In this document: piece by piece, positions 34,115 to 43,352 of the stretch
Numbering within the stretch: the first letter of the stretch is position 1
How the letters are laid out: the number at the start of each line of letters is the position of its first letter
Origin: Amarobacillus sp046328225
GTDB lineage: Bacteria > Chloroflexota > Dehalococcoidia > Tepidiformales > Tepidiformaceae
Assembly (NCBI GenBank): GCA_046328225.1
Contig: JAXLWZ010000018.1
Span: 19,851-83,850 of the forward strand
Reading direction: 5' to 3'
Length of the DNA stretch: 64,000 nucleotides
The notes under the pieces: generated by a model
The model's input: only the letters and a program-made list of their open reading frames with translations
Told to the model about the DNA's origin: nothing
The model's database searches: none
Made by a program: the position numbers and the translations under genes

Positions 34115-35446
34115 TTAGCCGGCGAGATACCGGCCGGGCGTGACGAACGGCAGGTTGAAGAGCGGCGTGGGTACATCGCCCCGAGCCGCCGCATCGAGCA
34201 GCGCCGGAACGGCCAGGTCGTAGCGCTTGAGCGCGTCGATCGTCTTCTGGACGCCGATCAGGTCGACGAGACCGCTGGCGGGCGCCCAGTTGAACCCGGA
34301 GGTCATGATGCGGTCGGCATCGGCGTAGGTGGCGACAACTTCGCCGGCGCCGGCGCGATTGAGGGAGTAGGAGACGTAGCCGAGGATGACCTTGCGGGCG
34401 ATATCGGCCTGGGCGCCCTCGGCGGCGATGAACTTCGCCATGGCTTCGCGATAGCGGCCGGCGCGGTTCAGGTACTTGATCTCCTCGACGAAGGGGATCT
34501 TGAGGGCGGGCTCCATGGGGTTGTACTTGAGGGTCGAGGGGTCGAGCACCTCGGTGACGGCCTTGCCGTCGCGCGTCATGCGGACGTAGAAGCCGCCGGT
34601 GGCCGGGGTCTTATCGCCGAGGTGGCCCTTTTCGATGAGCGCCTGCATGTAGGCGGGCATGGCGAAGGCGCCGGGGCATTCGTCGCTGACGTTGGCGGCG
34701 ACGTTATCGACGATGGCCTTGTGCACGTCCCAGCCGACGAGGTCGACGGTGGCGAGGGGGGCCATGGCGCGGCCGGTATAGGGGCCGATGAGGGTGTCCA
34801 TGAGCTGGACGCCGTGGGTCTCGGCGAGCTGCGCGACTTCGTTCAGGACTTTGAAGCCGATGCGGTTGCCGGCGAAGGCGGGCATATCGGCGCAAAGGAC
34901 GACCTGGCGGCCGAAGCGGCGGGTGAGGATATCGCCGAGCTCGGCGACGACGGCGCCGGGCATTTCGGGATGAGGGATGACCTCGACACCCGTCATGACG
35001 TGGGGCGGGTTGTAGAGGTGGATGCCGGCGAAGTGCTTCTTGAAGCCTTCGCTGCGGCCTTCGCACATGGCGACGATGGAGAGGCCGGAGGAGACGGTGG
35101 CAACGAGGGCATCCGCGGGGCGGACGGCATCGACCTTCGAGAAGATGTCCTTCTTGAGCGCCATGTCCTCGGCGAGGGCCTCGAAGATGAGGTCGACGCC
35201 ATCCATAAGGGCGGGGAGGTCGTCGTAGGTGGCGCAATCGACGCCATTGGTGACGACCTCGGACTTGGTAATGCCCTGCATCTGGGCGAGGGCGGCCTCC
35301 GCCTTGGACTTATCGCGGGCGACCAGGGTTACCTGGCAGCCGCCTGCCGCGAACAGGGCGGCCGAACCCGCACCCATTGCACCGTTTGCGCCGAGCACCA
35401 CGACCTTCTTCAGGCGCAGCGCCGGCAGAGCTTCCGTGGTCACCAC
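34115..35446 (-). CDS. 3-hydroxyacyl-CoA dehydrogenase
   Basis: 443 residues from GTG 35446 (GGGAGG site). The N-terminal NAD-binding domain 'KVVVLGANGAMGAGSAALFA' is followed by the catalytic region 'HLYNPPHVMTGVEVIPHPEM' (His and Glu/Pro of the HAD family) and 'FAGNRIGFKVLNE'. A C-terminal 3HCDH-like domain completes the length. It oxidises L-3-hydroxyacyl-CoA to the keto form for the downstream thiolase. It lacks the fused enoyl-CoA hydratase of FadB-type enzymes. Confidence 0.92.
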   Translation of the reverse strand: MVTTEALPALRLKKVVVLGANGAMGAGSAALFAAGGCQVTLVARDKSKAEAALAQMQGITKSEVVTNGVDCATYDDLPALMDGVDLIFEALAEDMALKKDIFSKVDAVRPADALVATVSSGLSIVAMCEGRSEGFKKHFAGIHLYNPPHVMTGVEVIPHPEMPGAVVAELGDILTRRFGRQVVLCADMPAFAGNRIGFKVLNEVAQLAETHGVQLMDTLIGPYTGRAMAPLATVDLVGWDVHKAIVDNVAANVSDECPGAFAMPAYMQALIEKGHLGDKTPATGGFYVRMTRDGKAVTEVLDPSTLKYNPMEPALKIPFVEEIKYLNRAGRYREAMAKFIAAEGAQADIARKVILGYVSYSLNRAGAGEVVATYADADRIMTSGFNWAPASGLVDLIGVQKTIDALKRYDLAVPALLDAAARGDVPTPLFNLPFVTPGRYLAG

Positions 35447-35483
35447 GCAGCCTCCCGACCCTCAGTTGAAGTCATAGGCAGCC

Positions 35484-35512
35484 ACTATAACTTAGGCTTG
35501 AGGCATCGCGAA
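35484..35512 (-). promoter_or_regulatory. Candidate promoter of beta-oxidation operon
   Basis: On the minus strand TATAGT (35489-35484) lies 17-18 bp from a weak TTCGCG/TTTCGC. The AT-rich region upstream holds an inverted repeat GAATC-N6-GATTC (35547-35562), a possible operator. The ~190-bp gap to 35640 has no gene. Confidence 0.35.
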
Positions 35513-35640
35513 AGGCGTTGGAGTGACGAAAGGAAAGCTGGAGCTGGAATCAAATTAGATTCAAATTGACGTGGTTGGCGTGACATAGCGCGCGATGGCG
35601 CGACGGCGGCGTTTCGATGCCCGGGGACGGCTATTGCGCG

Positions 35641-37167
35641 TCAGGAGCAGGTCGCGCCGCCCACGGCGACACGCGTGGAAGCCGTCTTGATGGAGCCATC
35701 GGCGAAGAAAACGGTGAGCGAGACGGTCTGGCAGCCGGGCGCGCTCCAGGCGGTGTCGTAGGTCGGGATGCCGCGCTTCGTGCCGCCGCTGCCGCTCGAT
35801 GCCCATTCATAGGTGAAGGTTGGCGCGGCGGTGCCGAACCCCGCGGTGAACCTCGCGGATTGGCCCGTGTTGGCGCTTGCGGGGCCGCTGATGCTGACCG
35901 CGGGCGGCGCCGTTGGGGTGGCCGGGACAGGCGTGGCCGTGGGCGCCGGCGTGGGTGTGTCCTCGGGGGTGGGGGTGGCAGGCGGGCGAGTGGGCGTGGG
36001 CTGGTTGAATTGCGGCGTGGGCGTGGCCGCGAGCGGTGTCGCCGTCGGGCCGACCGTGATCGCCGGCGTGGGCGTCACCGTCGGCGATGCCGGTGCGGGA
36101 GTCTGCGGCACGACCACGAGCGTGGGCGCCGCGGCCGTGGGGCTGTTCGCGCGCGTGCCCGTGGGGGTGGCCTGCGTGCCGGCGACGTTCGAAACGGGTG
36201 TGCGCGGGATGGAGGACTGCGTCTGGCCGTCATCGGCGCCGAGGACGCGGAGGCCGACGATCACGAGCGCGGCCCACCCGGCGACCATCGCGGCGCCGAC
36301 GATAGCGTAGGTCTTGAGCTTCGAACGGCCGGGCGCGGCGGCGGGCTTGAGGTAGCCGGTGCGTTCGGCGAAGGCGAAGAGGGCGGTCTCGAAGGCGGCG
36401 GGCTGCTCGAGGTTCGCGGCGTGGCCGGCGTTTTCGAGCGTGACCATTTCGACGTCGGCCTTGCGGATGCGCGCGACGAGGCCCGGGGCGTTGTGCACGA
36501 AATCGGGGTCGCGGTCGCCGACGACGACGAGGGTGGGGACGGCGAGGTCGCCCAGGCGCTCGTGGGCGTTGACGGCGACGACGAGGGATTCGGCGGTGCC
36601 GGCGACGCCTTCGGGGGTGAGGCGGTCGAAATCACGGGTGAGGGCTTCGCGCGCGGGCGCGGGGAGGCGCTGGCTGCGGGCGGGATAGAGGCGGGAATCG
36701 CGGAGGAAGCTCGTGCCCTCGGCGCGGAGGCGGGCGGCCATGTTCGTGAGGTTGGCCTGCGACTGTTCGCGCCACTGGGGCGTGCCGGCGGCGGAGTTCG
36801 AATTGATGACGACGAGGCCCGCGACGCGGTCGGGGTAATCCAGGGCGACGCGCAGGGCGAGGGCGCCGCCGAGAGAGTGTCCGCAGAGCAGCACCTCTTC
36901 GTAATCGAGCTCGTCCATGAGGTCGACGATGCGCTCGACGGCGGGGCCGGGGGCGTAGGGCTCGGAGGCGGCGGGAGCATCGGATTCGCCGTGCCCGAGA
37001 AGGTCGACCGTAACGACGGTAAAGCGCTCGCGGAGGGCGGGGATGTTCGTGAGGAAGGAGGCGTTACTGGCGGTAAACCCGTGCAGGAGAAAGAGGGGCG
37101 GCGCACCGTTGGGGTGTTTATAGACGGTGTAGCCGATCCGCTCTCCGGGGGCGCCGAGGAGTGGCAT
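35641..37167 (-). CDS. Alpha/beta hydrolase fused to a membrane helix, Thr-Pro linker and PKD domain
   Basis: 508 residues. Residues ~1-265 are a complete alpha/beta hydrolase: oxyanion 'LFLLHGFTASN', nucleophile Ser in 'LLCGHSLGGALALR', Asp in 'VVVGDRDPDFV' and His in 'ENAGHAANLEQP'. One membrane helix (AIVGAAMVAGWAALVIVGLRV, ~283-303) follows, then a TPTP-rich linker (~320-415). A C-terminal PKD-like domain ends it ('VSISGPASANTGQSARFTAG ... FTYEWASSG ... VSLTVFFADG'). The topology implies a cytoplasmic enzyme anchored through the membrane to an external beta domain. Confidence 0.85.
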   Translation of the reverse strand: MPLLGAPGERIGYTVYKHPNGAPPLFLLHGFTASNASFLTNIPALRERFTVVTVDLLGHGESDAPAASEPYAPGPAVERIVDLMDELDYEEVLLCGHSLGGALALRVALDYPDRVAGLVVINSNSAAGTPQWREQSQANLTNMAARLRAEGTSFLRDSRLYPARSQRLPAPAREALTRDFDRLTPEGVAGTAESLVVAVNAHERLGDLAVPTLVVVGDRDPDFVHNAPGLVARIRKADVEMVTLENAGHAANLEQPAAFETALFAFAERTGYLKPAAAPGRSKLKTYAIVGAAMVAGWAALVIVGLRVLGADDGQTQSSIPRTPVSNVAGTQATPTGTRANSPTAAAPTLVVVPQTPAPASPTVTPTPAITVGPTATPLAATPTPQFNQPTPTRPPATPTPEDTPTPAPTATPVPATPTAPPAVSISGPASANTGQSARFTAGFGTAAPTFTYEWASSGSGGTKRGIPTYDTAWSAPGCQTVSLTVFFADGSIKTASTRVAVGGATCS

Positions 37168-37243
37168 GGAAGGGAATGTAGAGGCGGTTCCTCCTGTGGG
37201 AAAGAGCGATTTGTGAAGGAGTTCGCACCATCCGGCGATGGCC

Positions 37244-40200
37244 TCAGGCGGCTTCGGCAGCCTCGGCGGCGAGGGCGGCGATATCGCGCAGGCCGTACGG
37301 TTTGGCGAGCACGCGGAGGGCGTATTCGCGGCGCAGGGCCTCGACGCCGGGTTCGGTGGTGGCGCCGGTGGCGATGACCATGCGCGAGAGCAGGCGCGGG
37401 CGCACTTCCTTCAGCGCGCGGACGACATCGGCGGCGGTCTCGGCGCAGAGGCGGAAGTCGCAGAGCACGACATCGAAATCCTCGGCGGCGGCCGCGGCGG
37501 CGGCGGCGGCCGAATCGGGCGCGGTGACGCAGCGGTGGCCCATGCTCGTGATGAGCCGTTCGCACACGCGCCGCACGTTCGGTTCGTCATCGACGACGAG
37601 GAAGGCGAGGTGGCGCGGCGTCTTCGCGGCGTGCGGCGCGGGCGTGCGCGGCGCGGCGGTGGTGAGGGGGAGCGTGAGGGTGAAGCAGGCGCCCTCGCCG
37701 GGGGCCGTCGCGAGGTCGAGGCGGCCATCGAGGGAGGCGGCGATGGTGTAGGAGAGGCTCAGGCCGAGGCCGTTGCCGATGCCCGGGCGGGTGGTGAAGA
37801 ACGGTTCGAAGACGCGCCGGGCGACCTCGGGCGGCATGCCGGGGCCGTTGTCCTCGACGGCGAGGCAGGCGCCATCGGGGCCGGTGGCGCCGGAGATGCG
37901 GATGGCGGCGCCAGCCCGGCCGCGGAGGGCGTGCTCGGCGTTCGTGACCAGGTTCAGGAGGATCTGCACGAGCTGGTGTTCGTTCGCCATGACGGGCGCA
38001 CTGACGCCGGCGAGGTCGATGGTGACGGCGATGCCATCGCGCGACCAGGCGGCGCGCTTGAGGCGCTCGACGTGCCCGACGACATCGTTGAGATCGACGG
38101 CGGCGCGCTCGGCGGCGCCGGGGCGGGCCATGAAGAGGAGGTCGCGGACGACGTCGCGGGCGCGTTCGGCCTCCTTGCGGATGACCTGGAGCTCTTCGCG
38201 GAAGGGTCCGGCATCCGGGCTGGCGGCGAGGATTTCGGCGAACCCGAGGACGGCCGTGAGGGGGTTATTGAGCTCGTGGGCGACGCCGCCGATGAGTTCG
38301 CCCAAGGCGACCAGGCGCGACGCCTGCTCGAGCTGCTGGCGATGGCGATCCTCGGTGTTCTCGCGTTCGACCTCGGCGGTGACATCGCTGCCGACGAGCA
38401 TGAGCTTGAGGGGCGCGGGCAGCGGCACGATCTCCCAGTCGATCCAGCGGGTGCCGGCGCCGCTGCCCAGGCTCGTGCGGGAGCGCGCGCCCGTGTGGGT
38501 GGCAAGCCCGCGCCGGAACGCCTCGGCGACGGGCGCGGGGAGCGCGCGCTGGTAATCCGCAACCGCCGCGAGCGGGCCACCGGAGGTCTCTTCGAGGACG
38601 GCGGCGAGTTCGCGGCCGGCGTGGTTTACGAACGAGACCTCGAGCTGCCCGGCATCGGCGGGGTCGAACCCCACCAGGATGACGGCTTCGGAGAGGGACT
38701 CGAGGGTGAGATTGTAGATGCCGCGATCGCGCTCGGCGCGGGTGGCCGCGGCGGCGAGCTCGGCGCGATGGAGCAGCTCGGCACGTTCGCGGTGGACCTT
38801 GCTCGTGGCATCGGTGGCGACGATGAGGATGGAGTAGCTCGGGTGCGAGAGCGGGATGGCCTCAAAGTCGAACCACGTTTCCTCGCCATCGATATCGAAA
38901 CGCACGCGGCGGCTGGAGGCGCGCCGCTCGGCGGTCGCGGCGTGAATCACGGCGGCGGCATCGTCGTCGAGGTGCGGGAGGATGGCGGGCAGGGTGTCGC
39001 CGTAGCGGCGGAGTGCGGCCGCGAGCCGCTGACCGTGGCCGTTCCAGAACACCGGCCGGTGCTCATGGTCGAACACGAGCACGGCCTCGGAAAGCGACCG
39101 GACGATGGTGTCGTAGAGGACGCGTTCGAAGGCGATGCGGTCGGCGTCGCGGGTGCGGGCCATGGCGGCGCCGAGGATGCCGGCGATGGTGCGCAGAAGT
39201 TCGAGTTCGCGGTCGCCGAAGGTCCAGCCGGGCACGGTGGAAGCGACGGCAACGAGCCCGACGGCATCGCCGCCGACGCGGGCGACGGTGAGGCTGTAGG
39301 CGTGCGCCCCGAGGGTTCGGAACTCGCTCTCCTCGGGGAAGATCCGGTGGTCGACTTCGTCCACGGAGAGCTGGCCGTCGCCGTCGATGATGTGGCGGAT
39401 GGAGCGCCGGACGGGCTCGCGGAGGAGTTCGCCGGTGAGGGTCAGCCAGGCGAGTTCGCCGCCTTCGATGTGCGCCCAGGTGACGATCGGGCCGGGGACG
39501 ATGGCGGCGACAGCGCTGGCGAGGCGGCGAATGAGGCGGGCGGAATCGCGCTCGGTGGCCGCGGCCGAGGTGACCCGGGCCAGAACGCGCTGCTCGGCGG
39601 CTTCGCGGAGAGCGCGGTTGGTGGCGCGCGCATTCGCCATGACCGGCCCGAGGATGCGGGCGAGCACATGGAGGAGTTCCAGCGTCTGCGCATCCCAGGC
39701 GAAACCGGGGTCGCGGGAGCCGACGAAGAGGGCGCCGACGATTTCGCCGCTCGCCGAGGCGGTGGTGAGCGAGGACGCGTGGATGCCATCGTCTTCGATG
39801 CCCGTGACGGGGTCGATTTCGGCGAGCGGGAACGTTGGCCCGGCGAGCTGGCCGAGCTGGAGCGCCTCGCGGATGAAGGGATTGATGCGCACGCGCAGCG
39901 GCACGGCGGCATCGGTGCCCTGGAAGGCGATGACGCCGCCTTCGACGAACCCGAACGAGGTCACGACGCCGGGGACGAACGCGGCGAGGCGTTCGTTGAG
40001 GACGGCGATGGTGCGGCCGGCATCCTGTTCGGCGGCCGCGGCGGCGGTGACGGCGCTGATGACGCGCTGCTCCTCGGCCTCGCGCTGGGAGCGTTCGAGG
40101 GCCCGCCGGGCGATGGCGACGCGGGAGATGAAGGCGCCGAGCACCTCGAGGAAGTGGCGGACACCGGCATCGATCGCGCCTTCGGCGGCGAAGCCCGCGC

Positions 40201-41611
40201 TGAGCACTCCGATGACCCGGTCGTCCTCGGAAAGGGGCACGGCGATGGCTTCCACGGCGCCCTGGGCGGCGACCGCGCGCACCGCCCACGAGCGGCGATT
40301 CGCAACGCCGTGCACCAGCAGGCGCCCCGGGCGAAGGAGGTGGAGCCCGCCCTGGCGTGCGGTGACTACCCGCTCGCGGACGGCGCCCCCGGCGGAGCCG
40401 ATCGCGCGGCAGGAGTCGTCGCGTTCGAGGAGGATGACGCTGAGTTGGGCGCAGCCGGTCGCCTCGGCGCAAAGCGCTTCGACTTCGGCCCAGTTCGAAG
40501 CCAGCGGGGCGTTGTTGCTGAGCAGGAGCGCCGCGCGGCTGAGCGCCTCGTGGCGGCGGGCCGACTGGCTCGCGGCGGCGACTTCGCGGTCGCGCACGAT
40601 GACGCGCGCGAGGATGCCTGCGGCGTAGGAGAGGAGGTCGAGACGGCGGGCGTCGAACGTGCCCTGCTCGCGGCCCCCGGCGGTGAGCATACCGAGGATT
40701 TCGCCGTCTTCGCGCAGGGGCACGGTAGCGCATTCGAGGAGGCCCATGCGGGCGCGGGCGCGGACGGCCGGGATCGGCGAATGGCGCGGGTCATACACGA
40801 CCGGCGTTTCGCGGTCGAAGAAATCCGCGCCGATTTCGTCTCCGGCGAACAGGCCGAACTGGACGGTGCCATCGGCGAAGCTGCTCATGCCGCGGTAGCG
40901 GCCGTCGCGGTCGCGCAGGAGGAGGCCGGCGTAGGCGCAATCGAGGGCGCGGAGCAGGATGGGATAGAGGCGGCGCCAGGAGGTCTCGGGGTCTCCGCCG
41001 GAATCCGAGGTGGTGGCGAGTTCGGCGAGGGCCTGCTGACAGCGGCGTTCGTCCTCCTCGTCTCGCAGGCGACGCTGGGCGACGATGCTTTCGCCTACGA
41101 GCGTGCCGGCGAGGTCGAGGGTAACGAGGTCGGCGTCGCTGAAGGGGTGGCCGCTGGCGCGCCCGGCGGCGAGGATGCCGAGGGGGACGCCCTGGATGCT
41201 CACGGGGGCGGCTGCGATGTAGCCGATGTCGGCACGGGCGAGGGTTTGGTGGAGGCCGGGGACGGACACAACATCGACGGGCCATGCGCGTGCCGAGCCA
41301 CCGGCGGCGAGCCCTTCGGCCCAGGAGACCAGGGTTTCGAGGGGGAGCGCGCCGACGGCTTCGGTCGTGAGGGGGCCGTGTGCGCCGGCTTCAACGCCAC
41401 CGCGTTCGCCGAGGACGACGACGGCGGTGAGGACGGCTCCGGCGGCGAAGGCGGCGCGTGCGGCGATGGCATCGAGGCCGGGCGCGGCATCGCCGGGCTG
41501 GAGCAGGATGGCAAGCTGGTTGAGCTGGCGGACGCGCGCCGCCTCGGCGCCTGGATGGCCGGGGAGGTCGGAGGCTGGGCGGGAACCCGTGTCTGATTCC
41601 ATTTGTCGCAT
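37244..41611 (-). CDS. Hybrid sensor histidine kinase with GAF array, PAS domains and REC
   Basis: About 1455 residues from the ATG at 41611 (AAGGGAG just upstream). In order: about five GAF-like modules (~30-180, 205-350, 355-510, 520-670, 680-835), two PAS domains (~840-960 and 970-1090), HisKA with phospho-His 1112 in 'GVAHELNNPLTAVLGFAE', HATPase (N-box 'NLVTNAEHAL', G-boxes 'DNGPGMP' and 'GNGLGLSLS') and a C-terminal REC (Asp1385 in 'VVLCDFRL', Lys in 'LAKPYG'). No membrane helix, so it is cytosolic. It has no adjacent response regulator and may signal via phosphorelay to an unlinked partner. GAF/PAS ligands cannot be named. Confidence 0.92.
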   Translation of the reverse strand: MRQMESDTGSRPASDLPGHPGAEAARVRQLNQLAILLQPGDAAPGLDAIAARAAFAAGAVLTAVVVLGERGGVEAGAHGPLTTEAVGALPLETLVSWAEGLAAGGSARAWPVDVVSVPGLHQTLARADIGYIAAAPVSIQGVPLGILAAGRASGHPFSDADLVTLDLAGTLVGESIVAQRRLRDEEDERRCQQALAELATTSDSGGDPETSWRRLYPILLRALDCAYAGLLLRDRDGRYRGMSSFADGTVQFGLFAGDEIGADFFDRETPVVYDPRHSPIPAVRARARMGLLECATVPLREDGEILGMLTAGGREQGTFDARRLDLLSYAAGILARVIVRDREVAAASQSARRHEALSRAALLLSNNAPLASNWAEVEALCAEATGCAQLSVILLERDDSCRAIGSAGGAVRERVVTARQGGLHLLRPGRLLVHGVANRRSWAVRAVAAQGAVEAIAVPLSEDDRVIGVLSAGFAAEGAIDAGVRHFLEVLGAFISRVAIARRALERSQREAEEQRVISAVTAAAAAEQDAGRTIAVLNERLAAFVPGVVTSFGFVEGGVIAFQGTDAAVPLRVRINPFIREALQLGQLAGPTFPLAEIDPVTGIEDDGIHASSLTTASASGEIVGALFVGSRDPGFAWDAQTLELLHVLARILGPVMANARATNRALREAAEQRVLARVTSAAATERDSARLIRRLASAVAAIVPGPIVTWAHIEGGELAWLTLTGELLREPVRRSIRHIIDGDGQLSVDEVDHRIFPEESEFRTLGAHAYSLTVARVGGDAVGLVAVASTVPGWTFGDRELELLRTIAGILGAAMARTRDADRIAFERVLYDTIVRSLSEAVLVFDHEHRPVFWNGHGQRLAAALRRYGDTLPAILPHLDDDAAAVIHAATAERRASSRRVRFDIDGEETWFDFEAIPLSHPSYSILIVATDATSKVHRERAELLHRAELAAAATRAERDRGIYNLTLESLSEAVILVGFDPADAGQLEVSFVNHAGRELAAVLEETSGGPLAAVADYQRALPAPVAEAFRRGLATHTGARSRTSLGSGAGTRWIDWEIVPLPAPLKLMLVGSDVTAEVERENTEDRHRQQLEQASRLVALGELIGGVAHELNNPLTAVLGFAEILAASPDAGPFREELQVIRKEAERARDVVRDLLFMARPGAAERAAVDLNDVVGHVERLKRAAWSRDGIAVTIDLAGVSAPVMANEHQLVQILLNLVTNAEHALRGRAGAAIRISGATGPDGACLAVEDNGPGMPPEVARRVFEPFFTTRPGIGNGLGLSLSYTIAASLDGRLDLATAPGEGACFTLTLPLTTAAPRTPAPHAAKTPRHLAFLVVDDEPNVRRVCERLITSMGHRCVTAPDSAAAAAAAAAEDFDVVLCDFRLCAETAADVVRALKEVRPRLLSRMVIATGATTEPGVEALRREYALRVLAKPYGLRDIAALAAEAAEAA

Positions 41612-41714
41612 TACTCCCTTCAATCATCCGCCGGCGGGTAGCGCAGCCTAGTAGGCAAATCCCTGAGGGAGCCGGTGAAGTTGGTGGAGGCGGGCGCATG
41701 GCGGTGCTTCGGCC

Positions 41715-41720
41715 TACACT
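41715..41720 (+). promoter_or_regulatory. -10-like TACACT 8 nt before ATG (leaderless candidate)
   Basis: TACACT precedes the ATG at 41729 by 8 nt, with no ribosome site. Confidence 0.4.
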
Positions 41721-41728
41721 CGAGACCA

Positions 41729-42583
41729 ATGAGCCCGGAATCCAGGACCTTCACCTCGCAGCGTTTGCAGCTGCACTTTCTTGTCTGGGGCGACGAGCGT
41801 AATCCGCCCCTTCTCCTCATCCATGGCACGCGCGACCACGCGTGGTCGTGGCGGCGCACGGCCGAGGCGCTCGCGGACCGGTACTGCGTCTACGCGCCGG
41901 ACCTGCGCGGTCACGGCGACTCAGGGTGGGCGACGGGCGGGGAGTATTCGATCATCGATTACGCGCTCGACCTGCACGCGCTGGGCGAGGCGATCGGCCG
42001 GGCGCCATACACGATCGTGGCGCACTCGCTCGGAGGCGGGGTCGCGCTGCAATACGCGGGGGCGTTCCCGGAGAAGGTTTCGCGCATCATCACGATCGAG
42101 GGGCTCGGGCGGCATCTCTGGGACCGCCGGGAGTCGCGGCCGGCCCATGAGCGGATGCGCCGCTGGGTGGAGAGCATGCGCGAGCTGGAGCAGCGCCAGC
42201 CACGGGTCTACGAGACGCTGGAAGCGGCCGAGGAGCGGATGCGCGAGGCAAACGGGCACCTGACCCCGGAACTGGCTCGCGAACTGACCGAGCACGGGGT
42301 GCGGCGCGTCGATGGCGGATTCGCCTGGAAGTACGACAACTTTACGCGGTCCGGTTCGCCGTATGAGTTCAATATGGAGGACGCGCGGGACCTCTGGAAC
42401 CAGGTGCGCTGCCCGATCCTCATCATCTTCGGCGAGGAATCGTTCGGGAAGCGCATGGGGAACATGGACCTGAGTGCGTTCCACGACTACCGCTCGGTGC
42501 GCGTGGAGAAAGCGGGACATTGGGTGCATCACGACCAGTTCGAGACGTTCATGGCACACGTCGACCGGTTCCTCGCCGAATGA
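41729..42583 (+). CDS. Alpha/beta hydrolase
   Basis: 284 residues. Oxyanion 'LLLIHGTRDHAWSW', Asp-containing 'YAPDLRGHGDSGW', nucleophile 'IVAHSLGGGVALQYAG' and His in 'KAGHWVHHDQF' match the fold-hydrolase 1 family. The acid position reads 'LIIFGEESFG' with Glu rather than the usual Asp, which is acceptable in some members. It overlaps the DsbA-like lipoprotein gene by ATGA, so the two are coupled. The substrate is unknown. Confidence 0.87.
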   Translation: MSPESRTFTSQRLQLHFLVWGDERNPPLLLIHGTRDHAWSWRRTAEALADRYCVYAPDLRGHGDSGWATGGEYSIIDYALDLHALGEAIGRAPYTIVAHSLGGGVALQYAGAFPEKVSRIITIEGLGRHLWDRRESRPAHERMRRWVESMRELEQRQPRVYETLEAAEERMREANGHLTPELARELTEHGVRRVDGGFAWKYDNFTRSGSPYEFNMEDARDLWNQVRCPILIIFGEESFGKRMGNMDLSAFHDYRSVRVEKAGHWVHHDQFETFMAHVDRFLAE

Positions 42584-43347
42584 GGGCGCGGCTGTTGGCC
42601 CTGATGGCGGCGGTCGCGGCGGTGGCGCTGGTCGCGGCGGCGTGCGGCGGCGATGACGATGGCGGCGCAGCGGCCACGACCGCGAGCGGTGGGACCGCCG
42701 CGAACGGGACGGCATCGCCGGCGGCGAAGGTGAGCGCGTCACCTGTGACGGTGGCCGACGCGGTCGCGCGGCTGAAGGCGTTCGAACCAGCGCCCGGCCT
42801 GGCGGATGGCGCCGCGCTGGGAAAGAAGGATTCGAAGGTCGTGCTGGGGGTGTTCGAGGACTTCCAGTGCCCGGTCTGCCTCGCGTTCACGCTGCTGAAC
42901 GAGCCGGTGATCCTGGATGAGTATGTGCAGACGGGGAAGGTCCGGTTCGAATTCCTGCACATGCCGATCCTGGGGCCGGAATCGGCGAACGCGGCGATTG
43001 GGGGCGTGTGCGCGGCGCAGCAGAACAAGTTCTGGCCGTATCACAAGAAGCTCTTCGCGACGCAGGCCGAGGCGGGCCAGCTCTCGGAGGAGAAGCTGAA
43101 CGTCGGCCGCTTCAGCCCCGAGAACCTGAAGAAGTACGCGGGGGAAGCGGGGCTCGATGCCACGGCGTTCGAGACGTGCCTGAAGGGAGACGCGGCCGCC
43201 GCCGAAGCAACGAACCAGCTCCGGCAGGCACGAGACCTCGGGGTGCGCGGAACGCCGACGTTCGTGCTCAACGGGAAGGTGCTTTCGCCCACGCCGGCGG
43301 ATGCGGCGGCCTGGCGGAAGGTGTTGGACGAGGCGCTCGCGAAGTAG
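42580..43347 (+). CDS. DsbA-like thioredoxin-fold lipoprotein
   Basis: 255 residues. The signal peptide ends in a lipobox (VAAAC) followed by GGDDDGG, so the protein is membrane-tethered outside. A Thr/Ala/Ser-rich linker precedes a DsbA/thioredoxin_4 domain with the active site CPVC in 'FEDFQCPVCLAF', the helical insert, and the cis-Pro loop 'GVRGTPTFVLNGK'. It probably makes or breaks disulfides in exported proteins. The start overlaps the upstream hydrolase stop. Confidence 0.9.
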   Translation: MRARLLALMAAVAAVALVAAACGGDDDGGAAATTASGGTAANGTASPAAKVSASPVTVADAVARLKAFEPAPGLADGAALGKKDSKVVLGVFEDFQCPVCLAFTLLNEPVILDEYVQTGKVRFEFLHMPILGPESANAAIGGVCAAQQNKFWPYHKKLFATQAEAGQLSEEKLNVGRFSPENLKKYAGEAGLDATAFETCLKGDAAAAEATNQLRQARDLGVRGTPTFVLNGKVLSPTPADAAAWRKVLDEALAK

Positions 43348-43352
43348 CCCCG

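Noticed and set aside
37238..41596. Very long open frame (~1450 codons) on the plus strand opposite the hybrid kinase
   Set aside because: It mirrors the kinase gene; its product is low-complexity Gly/Glu/Ala with no domain. Long antisense frames are expected at this GC content.
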